Assembly: GCA_031472005.1 (NCBI GenBank)
Contig: PZJY01000008.1
Coordinates: 1,922,001-1,986,000 of the forward strand
Length of the DNA stretch: 64,000 nt
Origin: Tetracladium setigerum
Lineage: Eukaryota > Ascomycota > Leotiomycetes > Helotiales
Reading direction: 5' to 3'
Below are positions 44,952 to 56,530 of the stretch, piece after piece. A model generated the notes under the pieces. It was not told the origin of the DNA. It was given only the letters and a program-made list of their open reading frames with translations, and ran no database searches. The stretch's first letter is position 1; every line of letters begins with the position of its first letter. The translations under genes were made by a program, and so were the position numbers.

Positions 44952-46430
44952 GTTGCTTTCAATTTGGTCAAAGGTGAGGTGAAGTAAGTTTTGATATAAG
45001 AACATGGGGGGGAAGTGAACATGCAGCAATCCTACCTAGGTACCTATATACCAATACTAACTTCGTGGAAGCCTGGGGGGATTCAGCCGCATGCGGGGCA
45101 ACCAAGACTTTCGCCTTGTCTTGCGCCTCATTTTTTATAAAATATGCGAGCAAAAACAGGTTTTGAATATTGCAGGTCGAGAAAACGCCCTTTGAATGCA
45201 GATGTACATGCTTTTGACCTACCACTTGAACTCGTTCACAACACCGAGTGCAAGCCTCTTTCTTGGCCCGCACGTTTGATTGATTCCAAGTTCCGTTCGG
45301 TTTGCAAAGCTGCTTTCTTTATCCCAGTAGAATAATAATGGCGGGGTAAACCAAGAAGTCCCCAGTTCTGCGGCTCCGCCCTTGCAGAAATACTATACCG
45401 TCGGGTAGAGCTGAGCAAGATACTTTCCATAACCATCTTGGCATCAGCACCTGCCTCCGCTGCATAGGTCCCTACATCCTCTCAAAACTTTCACTCTTCA
45501 ACTTTATTCGTTTCTGGACTTCTTTTGGGACAACACAGATTTCGGTGCATTTCACGTGATGCGGACAATGCGGCCGCTTCGAACCGCATTTGTTGCACGT
45601 CGCCAAAAACACATTCTTTTTCTTTCCAAAAAAAAGTTCTCTGAATCGCTCGAATCCCCAACTTTTTCAAAAATGTCATGGCGAAACTTGGCGAGGACCA
45701 ATCGATTGACGATGTGTGTTGAGCAGGAACGTTCCATCTAAAAGTACAATAGGCCTCACAAACAAGAAATTATTACTACCTACCAGGTTCTTCATTTGTA
45801 AACACTCGTTTCTACTGTACAGATACCTACCACAAAGTATCACATCCTACCCCAATCAAATGTATTGAATCCCGCACATCAAAGATGCCAATCCCGCCGT
45901 TCCCGCTCACTTTCCCCACACTCTTGCCAATCCAATCCCTTCCAATCCCGCTAGCTAAGGTACCTAGGTACCTAATCCTCCCCGCAATGTCTCTATTATT
46001 AAGGCCCCATGTTCCTGGTAACATAATGTGTCGTTTCGTACTTGGCAGCTTGGTAATCAGTAAACCGGGGAGGGGCTTTATTTTTCGGAGGAGAACCGAT
46101 ATACTCCTTTGCTTTGTGATGCTCGATGGGGTAGGTTGGTTTTTATGTATAGATAGATGGACAGAAAGAGGTTTTGCTCTTGAAGAGTTTCTTTTTTTGA
46201 CGTGTATTATTATATAACTCACTTTCTTTCCTTTTCTCGCTGTTGTACACTAAACTCCGTACTGATCCCATTAATGCTGCTGTACCTTTAATACACCTGC
46301 TTCAATCGCATATATGCATGTTGAACTGCCTCCCTTTCTCTTCCACCCCTGTCCCCAATAGCCCCAAAGTAAACTGCTTACTCCCAACTTCCAATAAACC
46401 CAAAGTAAACACCAGGAAAATCCAACTCAT
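44952..46430. other. Intergenic
   Basis: A 1.5 kb spacer with no convincing ORF. It contains two TACCTAGGTA palindromes, at 45033-45042 and 45961-45970. Confidence 0.4.
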
Positions 46431-48019
46431 CTACTCACTCTCATTCCAGGCCAACCCCAAAAACCCCCTCGGCTCTCCCCCAAACCACTTCCAACACACA
46501 CCCCCAGTTCCTAAACACAAAATCGCAACGATCAGATTCATATTCCCATATCCCACACTCTCTCTCAACCAACCCGCCAGGATCGGTCCCACCGTCAACC
46601 CCGCACTAAATACCATACTATTGACCGCATACAGTCTCCCATAAGGACCATTTTCACCGAATTTTCCGGGATTATTGAGGTGGTATTGTTCGGTAATGTA
46701 GCTTGCCTCCACCAAGCCGGGTGCACCGAGCAAGCTGAGGAAGATGGCCGTGAAGAGAAGAAGGATGCACAGGAAGACGATTTGCGGAATTTGCGACGGC
46801 TCATCGTTTGTTCCCTCGACTGGTAGAACGGTATGGGGCAAACGCATTAGAACGAGCGGAATCGTAATTGCGAATAAGCCTGTGCAAGCCGTAGGCTTAA
46901 CACCATAGTTATCAATCAACCTGCCGAAAATGGGCCCAAGGATGATTGACGGTGCGATGATGGGGAGGAATAAAAGTCCGGACTGAAGAGATGTGAAACC
47001 AAAGAGTTGCTGTGCGTGTAGCGGGAGGGTAGCGTCGAAGATGGAGAGAATGAGAGGTTGAACAAGGGTGAGGAGGAGGGCTGTTAGAGTGCGTGCGTGG
47101 AGAAGAGGGTAGAGAATTGGGTTGTTTTTGTGGAAACGTGTTGCTGGAATGCTGGGGATGAGGAAGGGGTCGTTTGAGGGGTTGCGGTTCAGTTTTTTGG
47201 TTGTGCTATTATCACAATTATCGTTGTTGTCGTACGTAATGGCGGTGTCGGAAATTAATGGTGTTTCTTCGTCGGCCTCCGAAATGGTGGATGACGAGGA
47301 AGAGGAAATGGGGGAGTACTCAACCCCATAACGCTTCTCAGCGACCTTCCTCTCAATAACGCACAACCTCGTCATAAGATCAATCATTATCAACGCGAAA
47401 CCCAAACCAAATACAGCCCCATACCCAACTTTATCATACAATACCCCACCCAACACCGGGGCGGCCAACTCTCCAATACTGATAAATCCAAAAATGGTCC
47501 CGATTGTGACACCTAACTTCTCACTTCCTACCGTCTCAATAATCATCGCGAGACCAATCGTCCACACGCAAGCAGCGGAAATGCCCTGGAAAACTCGAGC
47601 GAGGATTAAAATGGGAAAGGTCTGTCCGAGGTAAAGGAGGAGAGTAGAGAGGAGAAGGGAGGTGAGGCCAAAGATGAATGGCGGTTGGCGGGAGGGGAGC
47701 CGGTCGGCGAGCGCCCCGATGGGGAGGGAGAGGAGGACTTGGGCAAAGGCATAGGAGGCGAGAAGGAGGGAGGTTTGGGATTGAATTTCTGATTTGGGGG
47801 TGTGTAGGCGGGAGGGGAGTAGAAAGGGGAGAATGGGGACGAGAATTCCATAGAGAAAGAGGTCGGTGAACATTCCTGTGGTGGCGTTAGCAAGGAGATA
47901 TTGAGAGGGAGAGGAGGAAGAGAATGTGCACCTATTCCAATCGTGCTGAGAATGAATGGTATTGATGAACGCCATTTAAGGCCTACGGGTCGTTTGGTTG
48001 TCGTTGACATGGTTGTCAT
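46431..48019 (-). CDS. MFS transporter (VMAT/DHA1-like)
   Basis: Exon 1 is 48019-47932 and exon 2 is 47875-46431, giving 510 residues. Splicing at STIGIG|MFTDLFLYGILVPILPF sets the first helix. About twelve membrane helices are visible, in two halves separated by an acidic cytosolic loop (SEADEETPLIS). The drug:H+ antiporter-1 motif A appears as GALADRLPSRQPP, and a GxLaPvxGG-type motif as GELAAPVLGGVLYD (residues about 180). These features fit fungal relatives of vesicular amine transporters and multidrug exporters. The substrate cannot be read from sequence. It is divergent from the next MFS gene across 910 bases. Confidence 0.9.
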
Positions 48020-48929
48020 GGTTGTTGACGTGAAGTTGATCTGGATAATTATATTTTCTTCATTCGCTTTTTTGGCTCAACCAGCCATTAAAATTGAATT
48101 GAGATTGGACGGGACGAGAATGAAGAGAGGGAAATAAGATGTGTTCTAGTCGTTAATGTACTTCAAATTGATATGGATCAATGTTTAAGATAAATACTAT
48201 TTGTCGTATTGGGATGATGATTAATGAGAGTATGGTAAGACTCACGCCGGGCCCAATCTAGAACTCTAAAAAAAAACTTTTGACAAATGCGGTCATCCAG
48301 GAATTAGTCCGTCGTTGCATTCGGGATAACTCTATCCCATTTTGGTGAGCTTATTTCAACGCCCTTCACAACAAGAAGGTTCATGACAAAGCTGATTGAA
48401 AGGAAAGAAGGAAAAAGAACTCGTATCCTACATCTTGAGACTTAATATATATAATATACAACAGAATGTCATGTGTGCATCGAAAATAAGGCGTGGTCGT
48501 TGTTCAGAGATTGACCGAGATTTAGCCGGTATTTAGCCGATATTTACGTCACCCCCACAGGGTATCTTTGCCTCCTCGGTTGCAATCCGAAGGGATTGTA
48601 ATAGCGCGTCGAATTACGGGCACCGCTCGTGAAATCCTCCAAATTTTTGGTATTTACAATGCAGGCCAAGATGACCCAGTGTCTTCGTATCCAATCTTTG
48701 ACGGGGGATTACAGTAGAGTTTCCCCTCGTTGAAGAGTGGGCATGGAGGATCAGAACAAGGGAGTGTCTGCATGCCCAGATGCTATTAAAAACAAAGACT
48801 CCGCCTTTCCCGCTTAAGCTTCTCTCTCATGATCTTCTCTCTTTAAAAGAGCTTTCTCTTTCCTCTCCTTGGTCTTTAATTCTGAAGGTCAATTCACACC
48901 ATTTCTGTCCATTATCTCATCTTCCCATC
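48020..48929. promoter_or_regulatory. Divergent promoter between two MFS genes
   Basis: A 910-base spacer between two start codons pointing away from each other. Joint control is possible. I see no clear operator. Confidence 0.35.
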
Positions 48930-50643
48930 ATGGCGCAGACAACAACCCTTACCGCCGGAGCGGACCCCAGCCCATCAACCTCCAACTATGAAATGCACAC
49001 GCTCCCCAACAAATCAAACAACAGCATCTATAATTCTACACCTGCCTCCGTTTCTCAGTCAAATGATGGTCCAATCCCGCTGGAAACAGCAGATGATCAG
49101 CCACCACACAATGCGGTGGAGGCGTTGCAGAGATGGAACGCCCCGAGGGGGAATATGTGGAGGGTTTTTGCGACATTCTGGAGTTTTCTGGTGGTAGGGA
49201 TGAATGATGGGAGTTATGGTTCCTTGATACCTTATGTGAGTTTTCTTTTCTCTTTTCTGCCATCGTTAAATCCAGAGACTGAGAAATTGGGGGAATTGCA
49301 ACTGGAGCTGACCATATAAATTTAGCTGGAGAAATATTACAACCTTAACTACACCGTTGTCTCACTAAGTAATCCAAATATTTCAATCTAGACTTCCAAG
49401 TGTATTCTTACTGACTCAACATAGTTTTTCTCTCCCCATTCCTAGGATACACCACCGCAGCATTCACAAACAACTTGGTACACATGCGTTTCGGCCAACG
49501 AGGAGTAGCTACGGTAGGACCTCTGTGTCATGTCGTCGCCTTCGCTGTCATGGCCGTACATCCTCCCTATCCAGTTCTAATCGTCATGTTTGCCTTCATC
49601 GGATTTGGAAACGGACTCATCGATGCTGCGTGGTGTGCATGGATTGGCAACATGGCAAATGCGAATGAGGTCTCTGGAGTTTTGCAAGCCTTTTATGCGT
49701 TTGGTGCTACAGTCGCTCCATTAATTAGTACGACTATGTTCACGAAGGGTGGGTTGGATTGGTATTATTTTTACTACATCTTGGTATGTTTTGTCCTTCT
49801 CGCGGAGCACTCTCCCTGTCATTCAACTCTCGAGCTAACCTAACTTTTAACCAGGTGGGATTCTCAGTCATCGAACTCATAACCTCCAGCGTAACATTCT
49901 GGAACCAAACTGGCGAAGTGTTCATGTTAGAGAATCCTGAAGACCCAAATGCCGAAACTGGACGCACTCGCTCCGCCATCAAAAACAAAGTCACCTGGCT
50001 CTTCGCCCTTTTCATATTCGGCTACATGGGAGCTGAAAGTAAGTCTTCTCCTACCCCACAATCTCAAATCAACTTCCATTCTAATAAACTCCACACAGTC
50101 TCTCTCGGAGGATGGATCGTGAAATTCATGACCACTGTCCGCTCAGCACCAGCCTTCGAGTCCGGTATCACAGCCACCGGCTTCTGGGCCGGCATGACCC
50201 TCGGTCGTCTCGTCCTCCCATTCCTAACCACTTACCTCGGCGAATTCCGCTCAGTACTCCTCTACCTCATCATTTCCCTCGGTCTCGAACTCCTCTTCTG
50301 GCTCGTCCCCTCTTTCATCGTCTCTGCCATCGCCGTGGCTTTCCTCGGTTTCTTCTTCGGTCCCTTATTCCCCACCGCCATCGTGCTCGTCACGAAACTT
50401 CTTCCTCGAAGATTGCATGTTGGAACCATTGGGTTTGGAACTGCTGTTGGGGGGTCCGGGGGTGCCGTGTTTCCCTTTTTGGTGGGTGTGATTGCCCAGA
50501 ATAAGGGCGTGAGGAGTTTGCAACCGGTCATTTTGGCTTTGTTGGTTGCAATTAGCGGGTGTTGGTTGTTGTTACCAGGAGCGGCGGTAAAGAAGCAGGA
50601 CGAGGAGAGTGTGAGTAGGGATGAGTTGGCTGTTACTGCATAA
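48930..50643 (+). CDS. MFS transporter (Bsc6-like fungal family)
   Basis: Five exons: 48930-49235, 49326-49368, 49425-49783, 49855-50038 and 50099-50643, summing to 479 codons (478 residues). The 43-base second exon encodes LEKYYNLNYTVVSL and splices into IFLSPFLGYTTAAF, the classic first helix pair of this fungal group. The N-terminal 90 residues are disordered and cytosolic. Later helices include GFWAGMTLGRLVLPF and FLGFFFGPLFPTAIVL. Similar proteins are annotated as Bsc6-like or general MFS carriers, with no proven substrate. All junctions are GT..AG and no frame break is present, which makes this a good control for the broken genes elsewhere. Confidence 0.9.
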
Positions 50644-51768
50644 GATGAGATACTGTCATTTGGAAATCTAGGGTATCGATTTCGTTTTCGCTTTTATTGA
50701 GATTCTTTACGGTTTTGTCAAAATTATGGCGTTATTTATACGGGGCATACGCAAGACTGAACGACAGGGGTTTCTGCTTGTTTGATACCACATAAATCAC
50801 ACTCAACCCTTCCTTCTCTAAACCCGTTTCAGTGTTGTTCGTGAGCAGTCCTGCTTTATCAACCTCTTGTTTCGGACTACGTTGACACACGTGGCAGAAT
50901 TTGCCCTATGATAGATCAAGCAGCGGTGCCGGTTCCAAAAAAAACCCCCGATAGAAGCATGTGGAGCGGATCTCCATTCTCTAAGCATAAATCCAGGTAT
51001 GTTTATCAATAGGTGCTAATGCTGTAACTTAGTGGTCAGTCAGTATTACTTTTGCCTATATTGTTTTAGATATGAAAGATTCCTTAGACTATTGACGGTG
51101 CTAAGAATCGGGTCCAAGCATATTTAGGAGGTCGATTAGGTGAGAAAACATGCTGGGACCCCGAGATGCTAAGCGGATAAGTACCTAGGTAGGTATGCTT
51201 AGGTACCTAGTTTTCCCACACAAAATCAACAAGACCGGCATTTTGCAAGAGCAGCCGGTGAATTGACCAGACTCAACGAAGTAGGGGTCGAATCACCAAA
51301 ATGGAGGTGGTCGATTCGCCGGCTCCCATTACTCAAGCATCTTGACGGCGGAAGTTGCTTGCATAACCGCCTACCTGCCTCAACCGCCCAGGCCAAATAC
51401 TCTCGCTCAAAGAAAACTCTCTCTTTGCATCAATATCCTCGATAAAAGAATTCTAAGAGCAGGAACTCTTTAAGTTTTAAGATCTACTTTTAAATGCATT
51501 CAAAAAGAAAGATCGATTTCATGGCTTTTCTTTTTGGCGTGGATACGTGAGAAATTGTCTTGTTTAATCGCTGCTACTTTCTCGGCCGCTTGATGGGGAC
51601 ATTTTAGAGTATGTCACTTGAAAAGAGAAGATATTAGAGGGCTTATACTACTTATTGCGGGTCTGAAGGCCAAATCCAGGGTCCTGAAGGTTGGATTCGA
51701 GGTCAGGGTTAGGCGAGAATGCTGATGAAGTGAAGTCGAATTATTTGACATTGAGCTGACATTCGCAG
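50644..51768. other. Intergenic
   Basis: A 1.1 kb AT-rich spacer. It has TACCTAGGTA at 51182-51191 and a further AGGTACCTAG at 51201-51210. The lost 5' part of the monooxygenase relic may lie here but is not readable. Confidence 0.4.
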
Positions 51769-52728
51769 GCTATCTCAAAGCCCTTACCGAAGACAACGTA
51801 GATTTCATCCAGACACCTATAAAACGATTCACGCCAACTGAAGTTGAAACCGAGGATAGTATACACCGCGAAGTCGAAGCAATCTTCTGCGTGACAGGAG
51901 CGAACATTGATTTTGCGCCGCCCTTCTCTGTAAAAGCGCGAGGAGTAGATCTAAAGACAGCGTGGAAACCAGATGAAGAGGTCGGCTTTCCAAAGACTTA
52001 TCTAAGACTGGCGATATCTGATTCCCGAACTGGTTCTTCTTAGGTGGACCGCATGCGAATAGTGGTGCTTCCGGGACTGTTGGTGACACTAAAGTAACTA
52101 TCCGTACTTACAATTCACGTGAAAGGGAGACAGCACGATTACGATGCAATAGGTTCTATTGTCGTAGGTGTGATGTCTGAAGAATAGGATTCCAGGGAAG
52201 CTGGAATCCACTCTACTAAGTAAGTCTAACTAGGGCCATTCGCCTGGTCACGTGCTACCGTGATTCACTCGTAAACGTGATTCGCGTATTACCAACAGGG
52301 ACGAAGCCACATAGTGTCGAGAACCAACTTACTTATCTGTTCAAAGTGCCGAGGAAGGTCTCGAGCCAAGGCATCAAGCAGATTTCTCCGACTCTACAGG
52401 CGGTTGTTGATTACTGCGACACGTACTTTCCCACTACAGTCATCACGGATAATTGGTCCTCATTGGCGAATTGTGGGAGAGCTGGTGAGAGGATTCATGG
52501 TGTTTAGCCTGGTAGTGCTACGCATGTTGGGGTTGTGAGACGAGATCCGAGATGGAAGGGTTTTGAATATTTTTATAGAAATGAAAGTGGAAATAGAGTT
52601 GCTCATTTTGGAAATGGGTGAATACAGAAGAAGTTGGATCCTGAGTCGACTTTAACGGGATATTTGACAAAGCCTGAGGATGTTGACTTGAGGAATTTGC
52701 ATGAGAGTTTGGTGGAGTTGGCCTCGAT
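51769..52728 (+). pseudogene. Decayed Baeyer-Villiger-type FAD monooxygenase
   Basis: Only the C-terminal half is left, beginning after an AG acceptor at 51768. GYLKALTEDNVDF and EVEAIFCVTGANIDFAPPF match the region around the second nucleotide-binding fold. After a shift near 52020 the frame reads FPNWFFLGGPHANSGASG, then similarity is lost until 52300. The last part resumes as YLFKVPRKVSSQGIKQ..PGSATHVGVVRRDPRWKGFEYFY. Two tryptophan codons are now stops: TAG at 52505-52507 and TGA at 52619-52621, both G-to-A changes. No start or FAD-binding N-terminus is visible. Intact relatives oxidise ketones or aldehydes to esters using NADPH. Here more than one kind of damage is present, so decay is real. 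Confidence 0.75.
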
Positions 52729-52866
52729 CATCTGTTATTTGAAGTTCACAATAAATGTAATTACCTTGCTGTACTGTACGTCTCTGAAATACGGTGAAAG
52801 GGCAATATAATTATTGGTACTTAAGCAAGTTTATTTGATTTTCGATTAATACGCGACCATCAAAAT

Positions 52867-53781
52867 CTACCAACGATATTGGATCATCGAAACAATCACA
52901 ACTTCCAACAGAATCACACAAACGTTCCAAAAGGTGAAAGTGAGAGACATAGCACAGAAGGCCAAAAGAGAGATCCCAGGAAGGAGTACGGCCAACTTTT
53001 GCCAAGCACTCCAAAACATCCAAGATTACCAGAAAACAAACCACGCCTTCTCTTTCGTCGGAAGCATTCTTACTTGCAGAATGTGAGTGGTACCTGCTGC
53101 AAACAAACACCCAGTCAAAGAAAAGACTCTATTTCCAACACTGAAACAAACAGCCGGAATAAGGAGAGCAGTAAAGCAATCGCACCCTCCAAGAATGTGA
53201 AACATGCGAGCCAGAACTCCATCGTTGCCTTGCAAACTGAAGGAAAGAAGTTGAATGATATAAATAAACAAACACATGCACCCCATCCCAGCAGCCAGCA
53301 ACGCAGAAGAATCCGAGAAAGAACACATGTAAAGGGATATAGCCATCGTTCCTAATATTAAAGGCCACCTTCTCTTTGAATTTTCCAGATCCCATTGATT
53401 AAATGACTGGAACAAGAGACGGTACGCCCATCTCCGATCAATCTCCCTGCACGCCTCAACTGCAGTAAAGAGCTGTCCTCCAAAAGTTGCAAACCAGAGG
53501 GGTGTAATCCTACAGAAGTGTCCTACAGTCGGAAATGATATGCACAGCAGCCATATGTTGAAGACGCACTCTCGATTGACTGCAAAGATGGAGTATATAG
53601 CCACTGCGAAGGCAGACAGGGATAGAATCTTTATCCCAGTTATGGAATAGACGAGGGCTGGGATGAGGATTGAAAGACAGAATTTAACGTCGTATTCGGA
53701 TGGAAGATCCATCACTACAGATTTCGGTACTTGTTGAGCAGTCATTTGTCTCGTTGAGGTGAATCCCTGAGATCCAGACAT
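52867..53781 (-). CDS. Orphan multi-pass membrane protein
   Basis: Exon 1 runs from ATG at 53781 to 53074. A GTAAGA donor follows, and the best acceptor (AAAAG at 52996) leads to a final exon, 52995-52867, encoding LAVLLPGISLLAFCAMSLTF and ending QYRW. That gives 279 codons (278 residues). If the intron is not used, the protein stops at 53026 with 251 residues. Six or seven hydrophobic helices are visible, beginning FCLSILIPALVYSITGIKIL. The acceptor lacks a clear branch point, so the last exon is tentative. No family is recognised. It lies 52 bases downstream of the next gene on the same strand. Confidence 0.6.
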
Positions 53782-53832
53782 CCTTTGGCGGGTATTCGTA
53801 ACAGTCTTCGCTCGTTCCCTACTCGTCGCCGA

Positions 53833-54606
53833 TTAAGACTTCTCTGCTCCACCTCTACTATGCATCTGCTGATTGAGTTTCTCTCTCCAATCCGGCGTCT
53901 TGGTTGACGTTGTCGATGCATAAGTCGGAGTTGAACCGTCCGAAAGACTTCGCAGCGCAAACCTCGTACCGCCTTTGACCAGCATCTTCGTGCCCTTAAC
54001 TTCCGCCTGATTCGCAGCTGCCTGTCCAGCCATATCTCCATAAAACGCCGCAGAACCATCATTCAAAGAGCTGATCGGTACAAGATTCGGCTGGTTCCCA
54101 GAAAGTCCATCAGCGACCGCATTAAATTGATTCTTAAACCCCATCTTCGCAGCTCTGCCAAATGAATCCGGATCCTGTGTCGCTGCTTCAAAGGTGTCGG
54201 TCCCATGCTGGCTCACGAAATCTATAGCCTGACCACCAAGATGTTCAACAGCATCGCCAGCGCCAGGCATCACCATATCAGCGACTGCTTTTGGTCCAAG
54301 AGCAAGTATGTAATCGCCCATACTCAAATCTGGAATCCCCCATCCATGCTCGTTTAGTCGTCGTTCGATGATAACGAGTTTGTCGCTATTATAAGAGTGT
54401 CGACGAGCTCCCTGGCCAGAGAAGATGAGAGAGACACCGCCGGAGTGGAGGGCTCCCCCAAGACCAGCGGCGATAGAAGCTTTCGAGCTCAGGATCTTGC
54501 GGTGGATTCTAATATGTTGCTTCTGGAGCGATAATTTGTCAAGGTGCTTGACTTCATTGTTGTAATATGCCACTGAGTCAAAGTTAAAGAAGTCTTCGAA
54601 CCCCAT
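53833..54606 (-). CDS. Conserved fungal protein of unknown function
   Basis: The single-exon frame gives 257 residues from ATG at 54606. It starts MGFEDFFNFDSVAYYNNEVK, a start that looks like a family of nameless ascomycete proteins. A Gly/Ala/Ser-rich helix-prone segment (KASIAAGLGGALHSGGVSLI) is followed by GARRHSYNSDKLVIIERRL and LALGPKAVADMVMPGAGDAVEHLGG. The last 90 residues are Ser/Gly/Thr-rich and look disordered. There is no signal peptide; a hydrophobic membrane-inserting region around residues 45-65 is possible. The gene just downstream is an orphan membrane protein with the same direction, so both may share regulation. Confidence 0.75.
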   Translation of the reverse strand: MGFEDFFNFDSVAYYNNEVKHLDKLSLQKQHIRIHRKILSSKASIAAGLGGALHSGGVSLIFSGQGARRHSYNSDKLVIIERRLNEHGWGIPDLSMGDYILALGPKAVADMVMPGAGDAVEHLGGQAIDFVSQHGTDTFEAATQDPDSFGRAAKMGFKNQFNAVADGLSGNQPNLVPISSLNDGSAAFYGDMAGQAAANQAEVKGTKMLVKGGTRFALRSLSDGSTPTYASTTSTKTPDWREKLNQQMHSRGGAEKS

Positions 54607-56530
54607 GGCTTTCGTTTGATTCTTTATCCTTGCTTTGAATTTCCTGATATATAGGATTTACAAGGAGTACTGGTAATCTTCAGCATTGAAGGAAGGGTGC
54701 TCTTGATGAGTTGGGACAACCATCGATTTAAGAAGGCTATGGCATCCCATATATAAGAACAAACTTTCAGCACCATACATCCACAGCTCAGCCGCAAAAG
54801 GCTGAGACAAAAGCTGATTTTCGATAAAGGAGGGGAAATATATCAACCCACGTAGAGGCCAGCCAAATAAACCGTGGCCCTCAGAAAGCACTGTAAAGTG
54901 ATGAGAATATATATCAGCCCGGCCTAGCCTGGACTAGCCAGCACCTCAAGACAGGCTTCAGATTTTACACTGTTCATTGGTTGAAAACCGCTTCCGGCGA
55001 AAGGTTGCATGCTTCTGTCACACTCTTGTGACAGTTGTGATCTGATCAAAACGATCTATCCTATCCTAATCAGCCCAATTCTAATGACAAACCCAAACGC
55101 CAACCATAATTTTGTGCTGGCGATCGTACTGATATACTGCACTGAGTGTATGTTTTATGTAGGGTAGGATGAGTTGGAAGAGGATGAAGAGTTGGATTAT
55201 TGATTGCGCAATTGTAGCAGGTGCTCTTGGAGACCATTCCTCCAAGTGTTCAGTGTCCTATTCTCGGCGATTGAAGGGAGACCTGCCGGGTCACGAGGGT
55301 GGATGATAGTAAGGTTACTGATTCCGTTGCTGTTAGTTGTACGTCGAAGTTTCTGTCTCTGTGTTGAGACAATCTGTGGCTATTGCAAATCTGATCGTTG
55401 CCCGATAGCGTTCATGTTAGGCGTCCACTTGCCTGTGACGGATGGTGATTTGCCTCCCAGGTAGAAGGAAAGATTGCATCTTCTCGTGTCTGTCTGCTCC
55501 AGCATTTGTGTTCGGTATGCGTTCCATCTTGTACATCGAAAGAGAAAGTGCTTGACGATTTCACTGGCTTGTCTATAGGTACGTAGATCTGACTCTGCTC
55601 TTCCAATCCTATGCAGGTATTCGTTTAAGTCGTCAGTCCCGCTTCGAGGTGGTTCAGACTTGACGATTCCGACCCGTTAGTTTCTTGACCGCGGTGAACA
55701 ATGGGTACCAAATCAAGTCCTCTTAGGAGTAGAGGATTGATATTGAAGATGGTAAAAGATAGATATGTGCAAAGGACGATGAGATGTTGTGTTGTCTCGT
55801 ACCACAGTAGTACAGTAGATGCAATCTTTGTCATCCATCAATGGCTCCAAAGGTTACAGTAATTGGTGGCCCTCTTCGAAAAGCCACGACCGGCTGTTCA
55901 CACCTACAATTGGTGGCCCTTAGAGAAAACACATCTTTGGTGGGCGAGCGAGAAGGGAATGAATACCACATACAAAATACTTTGAAAGTTACATCATGGG
56001 GCAAACAATGACAACCTATCGCTTGTGTTTGAGAAATTGTCGAGGTTTGACAGTATTAGCTAAACAAAGGCACTTGCATCGTTCACTCGAGACGCGAATT
56101 GGAATGAGAGTACTGGAAAAAAGTCGTCGGTTTCTATAAAGAGGGGTCTGGAAGCGTTGGGTCGAAGACATGAAAGAATGAGAAGGCGGAATTGAAACAG
56201 CTGTGGGGAAATGAGGTAGACTTCCTGGTAACAAGAAAAAATCATATCCTCCAAAGAGCCTGTTACTTTGGCTCGCCAGAAAGATACTTGAGAATTAGCG
56301 GATATGGATTGACGAAACGTAGAGGTATTCATTGACGTAACATTTCTTATTTTTTTGAAAGCGAAACTAGCTAATTTTCTCACTTACTGTTCTGTACTCT
56401 TTGCACTCAACTAATCCATTGTCCACGTGCACCTGCAGCCACCTTTCCATATCATCTGTATCGCTCCATGACGGCCTATCCATTAACAAGATAAATTGGA
56501 TATTTTCATCAATGAACGATCAGCAACGCA
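54607..56530. other. Intergenic
   Basis: A 1.9 kb spacer with no convincing gene. A 13-base direct repeat (AATTGGTGGCCCT) occurs at 55861-55873 and 55908-55920. The small minus frame at 54658-54891 is near the neighbouring start and has no motif. Confidence 0.4.

Noticed and set aside
45491..45741. Overlapping short frames on both strands near 45.6 kb
   Set aside because: Mutual shadows with no homology cue or splice sites.
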